64,000 nt of DNA from Burkholderiales bacterium (GCA_017307855.1 JAFKGD010000008.1:186001-250000); one strand, 5' to 3'. Counted from the first letter of the stretch, positions 17,673-27,944 are shown. Numbers and translations are program-made. The notes: generated by a model not told the origin, from the sequence alone.

Positions 17673-17687
17673 ATATCATCTTGATAT
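17673..17687. promoter_or_regulatory. LysR-type operator candidate in the divergent intergenic region
   Basis: ATATCA-TCT-TGATAT is a perfect 6-bp inverted repeat with a 3-bp centre and fits the T-N11-A LysR box. It lies 38 bp before the LysR start and 106 bp before the Bug start, the classic position for an autoregulated divergent LysR system. Confidence 0.6.
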
Positions 17688-17724
17688 CTTTCGATGCGGG
17701 TGAACCCTCGTCCCGAAACACGTC

Positions 17725-18657
17725 ATGAACCTCAAAACCCTTCGTTATTTCGTGACCGTGGCCGACAGCGGAAGCCTGACCGCCGCCGCGGCTGCGATAC
17801 CGATTGCGCAACCCGCGCTGACACGGCAGATGCGTGACCTGGAGTCGGAGGTGGGCGTCCAGCTGCTGCAGCGCCTGCCGCGCGGCGTGCGCCTGACGCC
17901 TGCGGGTGTGACGCTGTACGAATCTGCGCAGCGCATCCTGACCGAGGCGGCCAGGCTGGGCCGCCGGCTCTCGCACAGCCAGCAGAAAGAGCGCACGCAG
18001 GTCGTGCTGGGCGCCTCGCCCACGCTGGCGCGGCTGCTGCTGCCACGCCTGTTCGAGAACTGCATCGACGCGCTGGACGAGCTCGAACTGCGCGCGCGCG
18101 AGGCGTTCACCCCCGCGCTGCTGGACTGGCTGGAGCGCGGGATGATCGATCTGGCCGTTCTCACCAATCCCGAGCCGGGCCGCGCGCTGTCGTTCCAGCC
18201 GCTGCTGGGCGAGCCGTTCGCGCTGGTCTCGCATGCCCGCATGCGCATCGGGCCGGTGGTATCAGTGCACCAGCTCGCGCGCATTCCGCTGCTGATGACC
18301 AGCCTGCACCGCGGCCTGGTCGACCGGCAACTGGCGAGCCTGGGCCAGTCGCTGCAGGTGCGCGCCGAGATCGATTCGGTCGATTCGATCTGCGAGCTGG
18401 TGCTGCGCGGACGCTGGGCGACGATCATGCCGGTATCGGTGTTCCGCGAGACGCCGCAGGAAGGCTCGATCGTCATGTCCGAGATTTCGGGCGTGCAGCT
18501 CCATCGCCTGCTGGTGCTGGCCACACGCATCGATCCCAAGCCCAACCCGGCTCTGTCGCTCGTGCACGATCTGGTGGTGGCCGAATTCGCCCGCATGGAA
18601 CGGCGGGGAACTTTCAGTTTTGCCGCAGCCGCTGCCGAGGCGACGGGCCGACGCTGA
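17725..18657 (+). CDS. LysR-family regulator of the divergent catabolic cluster
   Basis: 310 residues. The HTH is at the N-terminus (LKTLRYFVTVADSGSLTAAAAA, then QPALTRQMRDLE), with an effector domain from about residue 90. It resembles Nac/CynR-like LysR members. It is divergent from the Bug-led operon, so it most likely controls it in response to the imported acid or an intermediate. The C-terminal tail is Ala-rich. Confidence 0.92.
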   Translation: MNLKTLRYFVTVADSGSLTAAAAAIPIAQPALTRQMRDLESEVGVQLLQRLPRGVRLTPAGVTLYESAQRILTEAARLGRRLSHSQQKERTQVVLGASPTLARLLLPRLFENCIDALDELELRAREAFTPALLDWLERGMIDLAVLTNPEPGRALSFQPLLGEPFALVSHARMRIGPVVSVHQLARIPLLMTSLHRGLVDRQLASLGQSLQVRAEIDSVDSICELVLRGRWATIMPVSVFRETPQEGSIVMSEISGVQLHRLLVLATRIDPKPNPALSLVHDLVVAEFARMERRGTFSFAAAAAEATGRR

Positions 18658-18719
18658 CGCGGCCGTGCTAGCGTTCGGGGCGGGCAGCCTTGGCTGTCGG
18701 CTTTTCAGGAACTCATTGC

Positions 18720-19277
18720 ATGAATCACGACCGTCTTCCGCCCCTGGCCCCTGATCAATGGTCCGCCGAACAGCGCACCTGTGCCGAAGAAATCATCGCC
18801 GGGCCTCGCGGGGCGGTGATCGAACCCTTCATCCCCATGCTGCGCAGCCCGGAGCTCTGCACCCATGCGCAGCGCATGGGCGAGTACCTGCGATACCGCA
18901 GCGCCATCGGCCTGCGGCTGTCCGAGCTGGCCATCCTGCTGACGGCGCGCCACTGGAATCAGCAGGTGGAATGGGCCATCCATGCGCCCATCGCCATGCG
19001 GGAAGGCATCACGCGCGCCGTCGTCGACGCCATTTCCGAGCGACGTGACCCGCCCTACGAGCGTGCGGACGAACGCCTGGTGGACGCCGTGGTCCGCCAG
19101 TCACTGAACGACCGCCGGGTGGCCGACGACACCTGGCAGCAGGGCGTGGCGGCGCTGGGCGAGCAGGGCGTGATCGACCTGCTGGGCATCGCCGGCTACT
19201 ACACCATGCTGTCCTTCGTGATGACGGGCGCCCAGACCCCGCCGCCGCGCGGCCTGGACATGCGCCTGGCGCCCTGA
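18720..19277 (+). CDS. Carboxymuconolactone decarboxylase (CMD) family protein
   Basis: 185 residues from the ATG at 18720, which has an AGGA site; the frame open further upstream lacks one. SAIGLRLSELAILLTARHWNQQVEWAIHAPIAMREG matches the CMD/AhpD helical domain. The AhpD CxxC peroxidase pair is absent, so it is more like the decarboxylase-type or uncharacterised members. It follows the LysR gene by 62 bp and may be part of the same pathway. Confidence 0.82.
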   Translation: MNHDRLPPLAPDQWSAEQRTCAEEIIAGPRGAVIEPFIPMLRSPELCTHAQRMGEYLRYRSAIGLRLSELAILLTARHWNQQVEWAIHAPIAMREGITRAVVDAISERRDPPYERADERLVDAVVRQSLNDRRVADDTWQQGVAALGEQGVIDLLGIAGYYTMLSFVMTGAQTPPPRGLDMRLAP

Positions 19278-19339
19278 CTGCCGCCGTAGCCGGCCTCGGG
19301 TGCGGGCCCCGGAGGGGAAAGGCCCCCGGCCGGATTGGC

Positions 19340-19345
19340 TAGAAT
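19340..19345 (+). promoter_or_regulatory. Possible -10 of the tig promoter in the 296-bp gap before tig
   Basis: TAGAAT in the context GGCTAGAATGCC resembles other -10 sites in this genome. No good -35 is visible. The rest of 19278-19573 shows no gene; the longer frame read through it lacks trigger-factor similarity. Confidence 0.35.
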
Positions 19346-19573
19346 GCCGGGTTGCCGTGGAGGCCGGGCTCATCCGGCGGACGGCGCGCCGCTGCCCACC
19401 GGGAGTGGCGCGCGCCGCAGATGACATACCCCGCACGCATGCGCGCAGGCCGCTGTTCCTCGACACGGCAGTGGCCGCTTTCCGTACACGCCACGCTGCA
19501 GTCGACAGACATTCCGCAAGGCGGGCCCGACAGGGTCGCCGCGCATCATCCTTTTGTGGATTTGGAGAAACTC

Positions 19574-20887
19574 ATGACCGTGACCGTTGAAACCCTGGAC
19601 AAGCTCGAGCGCAAGATCACCCTGTCGCTGCCCGTGGGCGTGATCCAGTCCGAAGTCGATGCCCGCCTGCGCAAGCTTGCACGCCAGGTCAAGATGGACG
19701 GCTTCCGTCCCGGCAAGGTGCCCCTGAGCGTGGTCGCGCAGCGCCACGGCTTCTCCGTTCAGTACGAAGTCATGAACGACAAGGTGGGCGAAGTGTTCGC
19801 CAAGGCCGTCAACGACGCCAAGCTGCGCGTGGCCGGCCAGCCCAAGATCACCGAGAAGGAAGGCGCTCCCGAGGGTGAACTGGCTTTCGACGCCGTGTTC
19901 GAGGTGTTCCCCGAGGTGAAGATCGGCGACCTGTCGGCCGCCACCGTCGAGAAGCTGTCGGCAGAGGTGTCCGAAGACGCCATCGACCGCACCGTGGACA
20001 TCCTGCGCAAGCAGCGCCGCACGTTCGCGCAGCGCGCGCAGGACGCCGCTGCCCAGGACGATGACCGCGTCACGGTCGACTTCGAAGGCAAGATCGATGG
20101 CGAACCGTTCGAAGGCGGCAAGGCTTCTGACTTCCAGTTCGTCATCGGCGAAGGCCAGATGCTCAAGGAGTTCGAGGACGCCGTGCGCGGCATGAAGTCC
20201 GGCGAGAGCCGCACCTTCCCGCTGAACTTCCCGGCCGAATACCACGGCAAGGACGTGGCCGGCAAGCAGGCCGATTTCCTGGTCACGCTCAAGAAGATCG
20301 AATCCTCGAACCTGCCCGCCGTCGACGAGCAGCTGGCCAAGTCGCTGGGCATCGCCGAAGGCACGGTGGAGGCGTTGCGCGCCGACATCCGCAAGAACCT
20401 CGAACGTGAAGTGAAGTTCCGCTTGTTGGCACGCAACAAGCAGGGCGTGATGGATGCGCTGCTGGCCAACGCCGAACTGGACGTGCCGAACGCCAGCGTG
20501 CAATCGGAAATCGAGCGCATGGTCGAAAGCGCGCGGGCTGACCTCAAGCAGCGCGGCATCAAGGACGCCGACAAGGCCCCGATCCCCGACGACGTGTTCC
20601 GCCCGCAGGCCGAACGCCGCGTGCGCCTGGGCCTGGTGGTCGCCGAACTGGTGCGTTCCAACGAACTGCAGGCCACCGCCGAGCAGATCAAGGCCCACAT
20701 CGAAGAGCTGGCCGCCAGCTACGAAAAGCCGGCCGACGTGGTGCGCTGGTACTACGGCGACAACCGCCGCCTCGCCGAAGTCGAGGCCATCGTGATCGAG
20801 AACAATGTCACGGATTTCGTGCTCGCGCGCGCCAAGGTGGCCGACAAGGCCGTGTCGTTCGACGAGCTGATGGGCCAGCAGGCCTGA
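19574..20887 (+). CDS. tig: Trigger factor, ribosome-associated chaperone and prolyl isomerase
   Basis: 437 residues, the normal length. The N-terminal ribosome-binding domain contains the signature GFRPGKVP (residues about 42-49). The FKBP-type isomerase domain spans about 160-250 ([19 protein letters not shown]). The helical C-terminal chaperone arms follow. The ATG at 19574 with GGAGAAA upstream is chosen over a frame opening 222 bases earlier. It binds nascent chains at the ribosome exit and heads the tig-clpP-clpX-lon block. Confidence 0.97.
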   Translation: MTVTVETLDKLERKITLSLPVGVIQSEVDARLRKLARQVKMDGFRPGKVPLSVVAQRHGFSVQYEVMNDKVGEVFAKAVNDAKLRVAGQPKITEKEGAPEGELAFDAVFEVFPEVKIGDLSAATVEKLSAEVSEDAIDRTVDILRKQRRTFAQRAQDAAAQDDDRVTVDFEGKIDGEPFEGGKASDFQFVIGEGQMLKEFEDAVRGMKSGESRTFPLNFPAEYHGKDVAGKQADFLVTLKKIESSNLPAVDEQLAKSLGIAEGTVEALRADIRKNLEREVKFRLLARNKQGVMDALLANAELDVPNASVQSEIERMVESARADLKQRGIKDADKAPIPDDVFRPQAERRVRLGLVVAELVRSNELQATAEQIKAHIEELAASYEKPADVVRWYYGDNRRLAEVEAIVIENNVTDFVLARAKVADKAVSFDELMGQQA

Positions 20888-21005
20888 GGTCTTCCGGCAC
20901 ATCTCGCAGGCGGGGCCTGCGGCGGGCTTGCAGTCCTGCCGCCAGGCCCCATCTCATTGGCGGCTACCGAATTTCGGTACAGTGTTTCCGATTACTGGAG
21001 AAAAC

Positions 21006-21614
21006 ATGAGCGCACTCGAAACGCAAGCCCTGGGCATGGTCCCGATGGTCATCGAGCAGTCGGGCCGTGGCGAGCGGTCCTACGACATCTATTCGCGCCT
21101 GCTCAAGGAGCGCGTGATCTTCCTGGTGGGCGAGGTCAACGACCAGACCGCCAACCTGGTGGTGGCGCAGCTGTTGTTCCTGGAAAGCGAGAACCCCGAC
21201 AAGGACATCTCGTTCTACATCAACTCACCCGGCGGCAGCGTGACGGCCGGCATGGCGATCTACGACACCATGCAATTCATCAAGCCCGACGTGTCCACGC
21301 TGTGCGTGGGCTTCGCGGCCAGCATGGGCGCGTTCCTGCTGGCGGCCGGGGCCAAAGGCAAGCGTTTCTCCCTGCCCAACTCCAAGATCATGATCCACCA
21401 GGTGCTGGGTGGAGCACGCGGCCAGGCCACCGACATCGAGATCCATGCGCGCGACATCCTTCGCACCAAGGACCAGATGAACCGCATCCTGGCCGAGCGC
21501 ACCGGCCAGCCGCTGGAAAAGGTCAGGCACGACACCGAGCGCGACTACTTCCTCACGGCCGACGAGGCCAAGGACTACGGTCTGGTCGACCAGGTGATTT
21601 CCAAGAGGCCCTGA
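21006..21614 (+). CDS. clpP: ATP-dependent Clp protease proteolytic subunit
   Basis: 202 residues. The catalytic Ser is in GFAASMGAF and the His in IMIHQVLGG, with the Asp in the [13 protein letters not shown] to RDYFL region. The start at 21006 has GGAGAAAAC in front and gives [18 protein letters not shown], the usual propeptide/N-terminus. It forms the tetradecameric peptidase chamber fed by ClpX, encoded 115 bp downstream. Confidence 0.97.
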   Translation: MSALETQALGMVPMVIEQSGRGERSYDIYSRLLKERVIFLVGEVNDQTANLVVAQLLFLESENPDKDISFYINSPGGSVTAGMAIYDTMQFIKPDVSTLCVGFAASMGAFLLAAGAKGKRFSLPNSKIMIHQVLGGARGQATDIEIHARDILRTKDQMNRILAERTGQPLEKVRHDTERDYFLTADEAKDYGLVDQVISKRP

Positions 21615-21729
21615 GGCTGGTAGGGGTGTGGCGTGGCCGCATCCCGCCCGCGTTTTCGGCGCGGGTGTTTCGGTATCATTGATCCACTGACGTCATTCCC
21701 GTCGCCCATCCATCCCAGCCCGATTCTTC

Positions 21730-22995
21730 ATGCCGGACAAAAAAGGCTCTTCCAGCGAAAAGACGCTCTACTGCTCGTTTTGCGGCAAGAGTCAGCACGA
21801 GGTCAAGAAACTGATCGCAGGACCGTCGGTCTTCATCTGCGACGAGTGCATCGACCTGTGCAACGAAATCATCCGTGACGAGCTGCCGGCCACGACGGAG
21901 GTCAAGGAAGGCAAGGGCGAATTGCCCACGCCCTCCGAGATCAAGAACAACCTCGACAACTATGTGATCGGGCAGGACCCGGCCAAGCGCACGCTCGCCG
22001 TGGCTGTCTACAACCACTACAAGCGGTTGCAGCACAAGGAGAAGGCGCGCTCGGATGACGTCGAGCTCACCAAGAGCAACATCCTGCTCATCGGTCCCAC
22101 GGGCTCCGGCAAGACGCTGCTGGCGCAGACGCTGGCGCGCCAGCTCGACGTGCCTTTCGTGATGGCCGATGCCACCACGCTCACCGAAGCGGGCTATGTC
22201 GGAGAGGATGTCGAGAACATCATCCAGAAGCTGCTGCAGAGCTGCAACTACGAAGTCGAGAAGGCGCAGCGCGGCATCGTCTACATCGACGAGATCGACA
22301 AGATTTCGCGCAAGTCCGACAACCCCAGCATCACGCGCGACGTGTCGGGCGAGGGGGTGCAGCAGGCACTCCTCAAGCTCATCGAAGGCACGATGGCCAG
22401 CGTGCCCCCGCAGGGCGGGCGCAAGCATCCGAATCAGGATTTCCTGCAGATCGACACCACGAACATCCTCTTCATCTGCGGGGGCGCGTTCGCCGGGTTG
22501 GAGAAGGTGATCGAAGGCCGCACCGAGGCCTCGGGCATCGGCTTTGGCGCAGCGGTCCGCAGCAAGCAGCAGCGCACGCTCACCGAGGTGTTCCACGAGG
22601 TGGAGCCCGAAGACCTGATCAAGTTCGGCCTCATCCCCGAACTGGTGGGGCGCATGCCCGTGGTGGCGACGCTGGCCGAGCTGTCAGAGGACGCGCTGGT
22701 GCAGATCCTCACCGAGCCCAAGAATGCGCTGGTCAAGCAGTACGGCAAGCTGCTCTCGATGGAAGGGGTGGACCTCGAAATCCGCCCGGCAGCGCTCAAG
22801 GCCATCGCCCGCAAGGCGCTGGCCCGCAAGACCGGTGCGCGCGGCCTGCGCTCGATCCTCGAGCAATCGCTGATCGACACCATGTTCGATCTGCCCAATT
22901 CGACCAACGTCGACAAGGTGGTCGTCGACGAGTCGACCATCGACGAGAACAAGCCGCCGCTGCTCGTCTACCGCGAGGCCGCCAAGAAGGCCTGA
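21730..22995 (+). CDS. clpX: Clp protease ATP-binding unfoldase ClpX
   Basis: 421 residues. The N-terminal zinc finger has its Cys pairs at CSFCGKS and ICDECIDLC. Walker A GPTGSGKT, Walker B VYIDEIDK, and the IGF loop (GIGFG) that docks on ClpP follow in order. It unfolds tagged substrates and passes them to ClpP. Gene order and spacing match the standard proteobacterial arrangement. Confidence 0.97.
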   Translation: MPDKKGSSSEKTLYCSFCGKSQHEVKKLIAGPSVFICDECIDLCNEIIRDELPATTEVKEGKGELPTPSEIKNNLDNYVIGQDPAKRTLAVAVYNHYKRLQHKEKARSDDVELTKSNILLIGPTGSGKTLLAQTLARQLDVPFVMADATTLTEAGYVGEDVENIIQKLLQSCNYEVEKAQRGIVYIDEIDKISRKSDNPSITRDVSGEGVQQALLKLIEGTMASVPPQGGRKHPNQDFLQIDTTNILFICGGAFAGLEKVIEGRTEASGIGFGAAVRSKQQRTLTEVFHEVEPEDLIKFGLIPELVGRMPVVATLAELSEDALVQILTEPKNALVKQYGKLLSMEGVDLEIRPAALKAIARKALARKTGARGLRSILEQSLIDTMFDLPNSTNVDKVVVDESTIDENKPPLLVYREAAKKA

Positions 22996-23064
22996 CGCCC
23001 GTGCGTGTTGCCGGCGGCCCCCTCGACCCCGATAACCGCGAAGCCACCGTTGTCGCCTGCCTGT

Positions 23065-23118
23065 CTTGCGCCCCTGCGGGGTGCAAGGCTTGAAAATGGT
23101 GGCCGGATGACGATATTC
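23065..23118 (+). promoter_or_regulatory. Hairpin and heat-shock-like promoter before lon
   Basis: An inverted repeat (23065-23074 with 23078-23087, one G-T pair) is followed directly by CTTGAAA (23089-23095), the sigma32 -35 consensus. The -10 match near 23111-23118 is poor for sigma32; a sigma70 reading TTGAAA, 16 bp, GATATT also fits. Heat-shock control of lon is known in enteric bacteria; here it is inferred. Confidence 0.5.
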
Positions 23119-23141
23119 CACAGGTAACGTAAAGGATTCCC

Positions 23142-25559
23142 ATGTCCGGACAGACCCTCCTGCCTGCCACTCCCCTCGACCTGCCCCTGCTTCCCCTGCG
23201 CGACGTGGTCGTGTTCCCGCACATGGTCATTCCGCTCTTCGTGGGCCGGCCCAAAAGCATCAAGGCGCTCGAGCTCGCCATGGAGGCCGAGCGCCGGATC
23301 ATGCTCGTGGCGCAGAAAGCCGCGGCCAAGGACGAGCCGGCCGTGGACGACATGTTCGAGGTGGGTTGCGTGTCCACCATCCTGCAGATGCTCAAGTTGC
23401 CCGATGGCACGGTGAAGGTGCTGGTCGAAGGCCAGCAACGGGCCCAGGTCAATCGCATCGAGGACGGCGAGACGCATTTCTCGGCCAACGTGACGCCCGT
23501 GGAGCCTGCGGCGGCCGGACCGCTTTCCAGCGAGGTCGAAGCGCTGCGCCGCGCGGTCATGCAGCAGTTTGACCAGTACGTGAAGCTCAACAAGAAGATC
23601 CCGCCGGAGATCCTCACGTCGATCTCCAGCATCGATGACCCGGGTCGGCTGGCGGACACGATCGCAGCGCATCTGCCGCTCAAGCTCGACAACAAGCAGG
23701 CTGTGCTCGATCTGGCGGACGTGCGCGAGCGTCTCGAGAACCTGTTCGCGCAACTGGAGCGCGAAGTTGACATCCTCAACGTCGACAAGAAGATCCGCGG
23801 CCGCGTGAAGCGCCAGATGGAGAAGAACCAGCGCGACTTCTATCTCAACGAGCAGGTCAAGGCCATCCAGAAGGAGCTCGGCGAAGGCGAAGAGGGCGCC
23901 GACATCGAGGAGATCGAAAAGAAGATCAAGGCTGCGCGCATGCCCAAGGAAGCGCTCAAGAAGGCCGAGGGCGAACTCAAGAAGCTCAAGCTGATGTCGC
24001 CCATGTCGGCCGAGGCCACCGTGGTGCGCAATTACATCGACGTGCTGGTCGGCCTGCCCTGGAGCAAGAAGACCAAGATCAAGCACGACCTGGCCAACGC
24101 CGAAGGTGTGCTCAACGAGGACCACTTTGGTCTCGAGAAAGTCAAGGACCGCATTCTCGAATACCTCGCGGTGCAGCAGCGCGTCGACAAGGTGAAGGCC
24201 CCTATCCTGTGCCTGGTAGGCCCGCCCGGCGTGGGCAAGACCTCCCTCGGCCAGTCGATCGCCAAGGCGACCGGTCGCAAGTATGTGCGCATGGCGCTCG
24301 GCGGCATGCGCGACGAGGCCGAGATCCGCGGACATCGCCGCACCTACATCGGCGCGTTGCCGGGCAAGGTGCTGCAGAGCCTGAACAAGGCCGGCACGCG
24401 CAATCCGCTGTTCCTGCTCGATGAAATCGACAAGCTGGGCACCGACTTCCGCGGCGACCCGTCGTCCGCGCTGCTGGAGGTGCTCGATCCCGAACAGAAC
24501 CACACCTTCGGCGACCACTACGTCGAGGTCGACTTCGACCTGTCGGACGTGATGTTCGTGGCCACGTCGAATTCGATGAACATCCCGCCGGCGCTGCTCG
24601 ACCGGATGGAGGTGATCCGCCTGTCGGGCTACACCGAAGACGAGAAGACCAGCATCGCCGTGAAGTACCTGCTGCCCAAGCAGCTCAAGAACAACGGTGT
24701 CAAGGATGAAGAACTGCTGGTGACCGAGGCCGCCGTGCGCGACGTGGTGCGCTACTACACCCGCGAGGCCGGTGTGCGCTCGCTGGAGCGTGAGCTCTCG
24801 AAGATCTGCCGCAAGGTGGTCAAGGGCCTTCAGCTCAAGAAGCTGGAGCCGCAGGTAGTCGTGACGCCGGACAACCTCAACGAATTCCTGGGCGTGCGCA
24901 AGTTCACCTACGGACGCGCCGACGGCGCCAATCAGATCGGTCAGGTGGTCGGCCTGGCCTGGACCGAGGTGGGTGGCGATCTGCTGACGATCGAAGCGGT
25001 GACCATGCCTGGCAAGGGCGTGATCGCGACGACCGGTTCGCTGGGCGATGTGATGAAGGAATCGGTCGCGGCGGCACGCACCGTGGTTCGCAGCCGTGCG
25101 CGCATGCTGGGCATCAAGGATGAAGTGTTCGAGAAGAAGGACATGCACATCCACGTGCCCGATGGCGCCACGCCCAAGGACGGCCCCAGCGCGGGGGCGG
25201 CCATGGTCACGGCCATCGTGTCGGCGCTGACGGGCATCCCGATTCGCGGCGATGTCGCGATGACCGGCGAAATCACGCTGCGCGGCGAAGTCACGGCCAT
25301 CGGAGGTCTCAAGGAAAAGCTGCTGGCCGCCTTGCGCGGGGGCATCAAGACCGTGCTGATCCCCGAAGAGAACGTGAAGGACCTGCAGGAGATTCCCGAG
25401 AACGTGAAGAACGGTCTCGAGATCGTGCCGGTGAAGTGGGTCGACAAGGTTCTCGAGATCGCTCTCGAACGCCGGCCTCAACCACTCTCCGACGAGGAGG
25501 CCGTCGTGCCTGCGGCTCCGTTGCCGGCGGCCGCTGCAGGAGATGCGATCAAGCATTGA
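23142..25559 (+). CDS. lon: ATP-dependent Lon protease
   Basis: 805 residues. The N-terminal substrate domain ([18 protein letters not shown]), the AAA+ module with Walker [10 protein letters not shown], and the C-terminal Ser-Lys protease domain (catalytic Ser in [11 protein letters not shown], Lys in [10 protein letters not shown]) are all intact. It degrades misfolded and regulatory proteins in the cytoplasm. It is the last backbone gene before tRNA-Gly and the island. Confidence 0.97.
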   Translation: MSGQTLLPATPLDLPLLPLRDVVVFPHMVIPLFVGRPKSIKALELAMEAERRIMLVAQKAAAKDEPAVDDMFEVGCVSTILQMLKLPDGTVKVLVEGQQRAQVNRIEDGETHFSANVTPVEPAAAGPLSSEVEALRRAVMQQFDQYVKLNKKIPPEILTSISSIDDPGRLADTIAAHLPLKLDNKQAVLDLADVRERLENLFAQLEREVDILNVDKKIRGRVKRQMEKNQRDFYLNEQVKAIQKELGEGEEGADIEEIEKKIKAARMPKEALKKAEGELKKLKLMSPMSAEATVVRNYIDVLVGLPWSKKTKIKHDLANAEGVLNEDHFGLEKVKDRILEYLAVQQRVDKVKAPILCLVGPPGVGKTSLGQSIAKATGRKYVRMALGGMRDEAEIRGHRRTYIGALPGKVLQSLNKAGTRNPLFLLDEIDKLGTDFRGDPSSALLEVLDPEQNHTFGDHYVEVDFDLSDVMFVATSNSMNIPPALLDRMEVIRLSGYTEDEKTSIAVKYLLPKQLKNNGVKDEELLVTEAAVRDVVRYYTREAGVRSLERELSKICRKVVKGLQLKKLEPQVVVTPDNLNEFLGVRKFTYGRADGANQIGQVVGLAWTEVGGDLLTIEAVTMPGKGVIATTGSLGDVMKESVAAARTVVRSRARMLGIKDEVFEKKDMHIHVPDGATPKDGPSAGAAMVTAIVSALTGIPIRGDVAMTGEITLRGEVTAIGGLKEKLLAALRGGIKTVLIPEENVKDLQEIPENVKNGLEIVPVKWVDKVLEIALERRPQPLSDEEAVVPAAPLPAAAAGDAIKH

Positions 25560-25619
25560 GCTTGAGAGAGGGAAGCCATGCAGACCCGTCCGGCTTTTTT
25601 CAAATATTTTTAGCCTCGG

Positions 25620-25649
25620 TTGCCACAAACTCAAAAAATGGCATATACT
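25620..25649 (+). promoter_or_regulatory. Promoter of tRNA-Gly
   Basis: TTGCCA (25620-25625), 18-bp spacer and TATACT (25644-25649) lie just upstream of the tRNA, giving a start about 5 bases before it. Confidence 0.7.
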
Positions 25650-25660
25650 GCGAGGCTTAC

Positions 25661-25736
25661 GCGGGAGTAGCTCAGTTGGTAGAGCGCAACCTTGCCAAGG
25701 TTGAGGTCGAGAGTTCGAGACTCTTCTCCCGCTCCA
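25661..25736 (+). tRNA. tRNA-Gly (anticodon GCC), island integration target
   Basis: A 76-nt cloverleaf: acceptor GCGGGAG pairs with CTCCCGC, anticodon loop TTGCCAA gives GCC, and TCCA is encoded at the 3' end. An integrase gene starts 225 bp downstream, pointing inward to the island. The 3' half of tRNA-Gly(GCC) is the classic attachment site of ICEclc-type elements, so this 3' end (about 25715-25736) is the probable attL. The attR copy is outside the window. Confidence 0.96.
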
Positions 25737-25783
25737 ATTTATGATCTACAGACTTCCACTGACGTCTGTAAGTCGTTGAAAAG

Positions 25784-25804
25784 AGGAGCTTCGGCTCCTT
25801 TTTT
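25784..25804 (+). terminator. Rho-independent terminator after tRNA-Gly
   Basis: A 6-bp stem AGGAGC/GCTCCT with a TTCG tetraloop runs into six T residues. It should end tRNA-Gly transcription before the integrase gene. Confidence 0.88.
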
Positions 25805-25934
25805 CATTCCAGCGAGCGCCACGGAAATCCACCCACAGCCAGCCTTTTTTAGGCGCCAATCTAGGCACAGGAATACGGGTGAAGCGGCTTCCGGATAGTT
25901 GCTGGGGCTGAGCGGGAACCATGACGAGCATAGG

Positions 25935-25952
25935 CCTAAGTCATCACTTAGG
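25935..25952. promoter_or_regulatory. Perfect inverted repeat overlapping the integrase ribosome-binding site
   Basis: CCTAAGT-CATC-ACTTAGG ends in the Shine-Dalgarno (AGGAG, 25950-25954), 8 bases before the integrase ATG. It could be an operator or an RNA hairpin that hides the site. Function inferred. Confidence 0.55.
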
Positions 25953-25961
25953 AGCTTCGAC

Positions 25962-27479
25962 ATGGCACTCTCTGATCTGATCGTCCGGCAGGCCAAGACC
26001 ACCGGCAAACGCTACACCCTCTACGACAACGACTGCCTGAGCCTGATGGTCTCTGCCGCAGGCGGCAAGTCGTGGATGTTCCGCTACTGCTGGCTGGGCA
26101 ACCAAAAGCGCATGTCCCTGGGCGGCTATCCCGCCCTCAGCCTGCGCGAGGCTCGTGCCGAGCGGGACAAGGCCCGGTCCCTGCTCGTCAGGGGGATCGA
26201 TCCCCAGATCGAGCGCGACCAGCGGCAGCACGCGGCCAAGCTGGCCGGCGAATACACCTTCAAGAACGTCTTCGATGCCTGGGTCGAGCATCGCCGCAAG
26301 GAACTCAAGGAAGGCCGCCAGAGCACGCTCTCGCAGATCCAGCGCATCTTCAAGAAGGACGTACTGCCGACCCTGGGGAAGATGTCGATCTACGACATTC
26401 GCCGCCCCCAACTCCTGGGCGTCCTGGCAGCGATCGAGAAACGCAAGGCGTTCACCACCGCCGAGAAGGTCCGCACCTGGTTCAACCAGTTGTTCCGCTA
26501 TGCCCTGGTCGTCGCCGAGGGCCTGGAAGTCAACCCGGCCACAGACCTGGACGTGGTGGCTGAGCCCAAGCCCCCTGTGGCCCACAACCCCTACCTGCAC
26601 CTGCCCGAACTGCCCGAGTTCCTTCAGAAGCTGCGGCGCTACAACCCCCGCGGCTACCAAACCCAGCTTGGCGTCCGGCTGCTGTTCCTGACCGGTGTGC
26701 GCACCGGCGAGCTGCGGTTGGCCGAACCTGAACAGTTCGACCTCGACCGGGGTTTGTGGATCATCCCGCCACAGGTCGTCAAGCAGCTTCAGGACGAAAT
26801 GCGCAAGGCCGGCAAGCGGCCGCAGGACGTGCCGCCCTACATCGTGCCGCTGTCCGTTCAGGCCATCGAGATCGTGCGCTATCTCCTGGGGGTGATGCGG
26901 CCGGCACAGAAGTACCTGCTGTCGCATCGCAGTGAACTCAAGAAGCGCATCAGCGAGAACACCCTCAACAAGGCCTTGCAGTTCATGGGCTACGAGGGGC
27001 GCCTGACCGGCCACGGCATCCGCGGAACCATCTCGACGGCGCTCAACGAGATCGGCTATCCCAAGATTTGGGTGGACGCGCAGCTTTCGCATTCCGACCC
27101 TAACAAGGTGAGTTCGGCCTACAACCACGCCAAGTACGTGGAGCCGCGGCGGCGGATGATGCAGGACTGGGCTGATCGCCTCGACTTGCTCGAACAGGGC
27201 GAAGTGGAAGCCGCGAGCGCGCATCTGACGATTCGTATCGACGGGGTGCCGGCGATGGCGGAAACTGAGGACGTGGTGGACGCGGTCCCCATGGTGGCCG
27301 AGCCCGCTTCCCCTGGCGTCCCGCCGGTGGTGGCCACGCCCATCGTCGTGACCCCGAACAGTGGCGAGATCACGTTCCAGCGGCTGTCGCAGGTGCCGCC
27401 ACCGCCGACGCATGCGCCGGAGCCGGAAGTCTCCGCAATCCAGCGGGAGCGCGAGGAAATGCTGGCCATGTACGAGTAG
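25962..27479 (+). CDS. P4/IntB13-type tyrosine integrase, shortened by an in-frame TAG
   Basis: 505 residues from the ATG at 25962 with an AGGAG site. The N-terminal arm-binding (DUF4102-type) domain starts ALSDLIVRQAKTTGKRYTLYD. The catalytic set is visible: Arg in TGVRTGELR, HGIRGTIS, the His of QLSH and the Tyr region SSAYNHAKY. It should recombine tRNA-Gly attachment sites. The reading frame continues after the TAG at 27477-27479 into recognisable C-terminal sequence, so the native protein was longer, close to IntB13 (about 650 residues, from memory). The catalytic domain is complete, so activity is possible but uncertain. Confidence 0.9.
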   Translation: MALSDLIVRQAKTTGKRYTLYDNDCLSLMVSAAGGKSWMFRYCWLGNQKRMSLGGYPALSLREARAERDKARSLLVRGIDPQIERDQRQHAAKLAGEYTFKNVFDAWVEHRRKELKEGRQSTLSQIQRIFKKDVLPTLGKMSIYDIRRPQLLGVLAAIEKRKAFTTAEKVRTWFNQLFRYALVVAEGLEVNPATDLDVVAEPKPPVAHNPYLHLPELPEFLQKLRRYNPRGYQTQLGVRLLFLTGVRTGELRLAEPEQFDLDRGLWIIPPQVVKQLQDEMRKAGKRPQDVPPYIVPLSVQAIEIVRYLLGVMRPAQKYLLSHRSELKKRISENTLNKALQFMGYEGRLTGHGIRGTISTALNEIGYPKIWVDAQLSHSDPNKVSSAYNHAKYVEPRRRMMQDWADRLDLLEQGEVEAASAHLTIRIDGVPAMAETEDVVDAVPMVAEPASPGVPPVVATPIVVTPNSGEITFQRLSQVPPPPTHAPEPEVSAIQREREEMLAMYE

Positions 27480-27796
27480 CCGAACAATCTGCCGGTGCCG
27501 CTGTTCGGCAAGCTGGCCGGAAAGTCCAAGGACCAGATCAACCGGGAGCTGAAAGCCGGCAAGCTGCTGTCCATCAGCCTGGGCAATCGGGGGCAGCGGG
27601 TTCCCGACTGGCAACTGGTGCCGCTCAAGCACAAGCTGGCTCAGGTGCTCATGAATCAATGTCCGCGGGCGGACTCGTGGAATCTGTATCGCATGCTCAC
27701 CCGGCCACATCCGGACCTGGGTGATCGTGCCGCCATCGACATCGTGACGCCAAGCAATCTGGGCATGGTCGTCCGGGTCATCGCGGCCACCCACCA
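27480..27796 (+). pseudogene. C-terminal part of the integrase, after the TAG and cut by a transposon end
   Basis: In the same frame as the integrase and directly after its stop comes an open stretch reading PNNLPVPLFGKLAGKSKDQI and on to WNLYRMLTRPHPDLGDRAAI. It resembles the C-terminal extension of IntB13-type integrases and also a MbcA/ParS-like antitoxin end. It runs about 106 codons to 27796, where a GGGGT-type transposon end begins. Alternatively it is a separate small gene with a GTG start at 27495. Frame identity is seen directly; the split-gene reading is inferred. Confidence 0.65.
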
Positions 27797-27834
27797 GGGG
27801 TTACCTTGTTTCCTGTGCAGAACCTCGCGCCGTG
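27797..27834 (+). repeat. Tn3/IS1071-like terminal repeat, left end
   Basis: GGGGTTACCTTGTTTCCTGT followed by GCAG matches the general form of the IS1071 end as I recall it: GGGGT, a T-rich block, then GTGCA 18 bases in. It lies where homology to the integrase C-terminus stops and 148 bp before tnpA. A possible target duplicate cannot be confirmed. Confidence 0.6.
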
Positions 27835-27944
27835 ACGCACTGGTAAACCCGCGTTTCGGCCCCTGCACGCTCTGGACTTGTCCAACCTCCTCATCATTGG
27901 CCGGCCGATATAGTGCTCACGACGGCACGGCCGAGGGGGGAAAC

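Noticed and set aside
19352-19573. N-terminal extension of trigger factor
   Set aside because: The added residues have no likeness to the family, and the ATG at 19574 has a good ribosome-binding site and the right length.
22968-25634. 888-residue open frame on the minus strand
   Set aside because: It lies opposite lon, which has every family motif; the shadow has no recognisable domain.
27820-27865. Inverted partner of the left Tn3-type end
   Set aside because: GCACTGGTAAAC followed later by CCCC looks similar, but the spacing from GCAC to the C run is 23 rather than 18 bases and it overlaps the left end itself.
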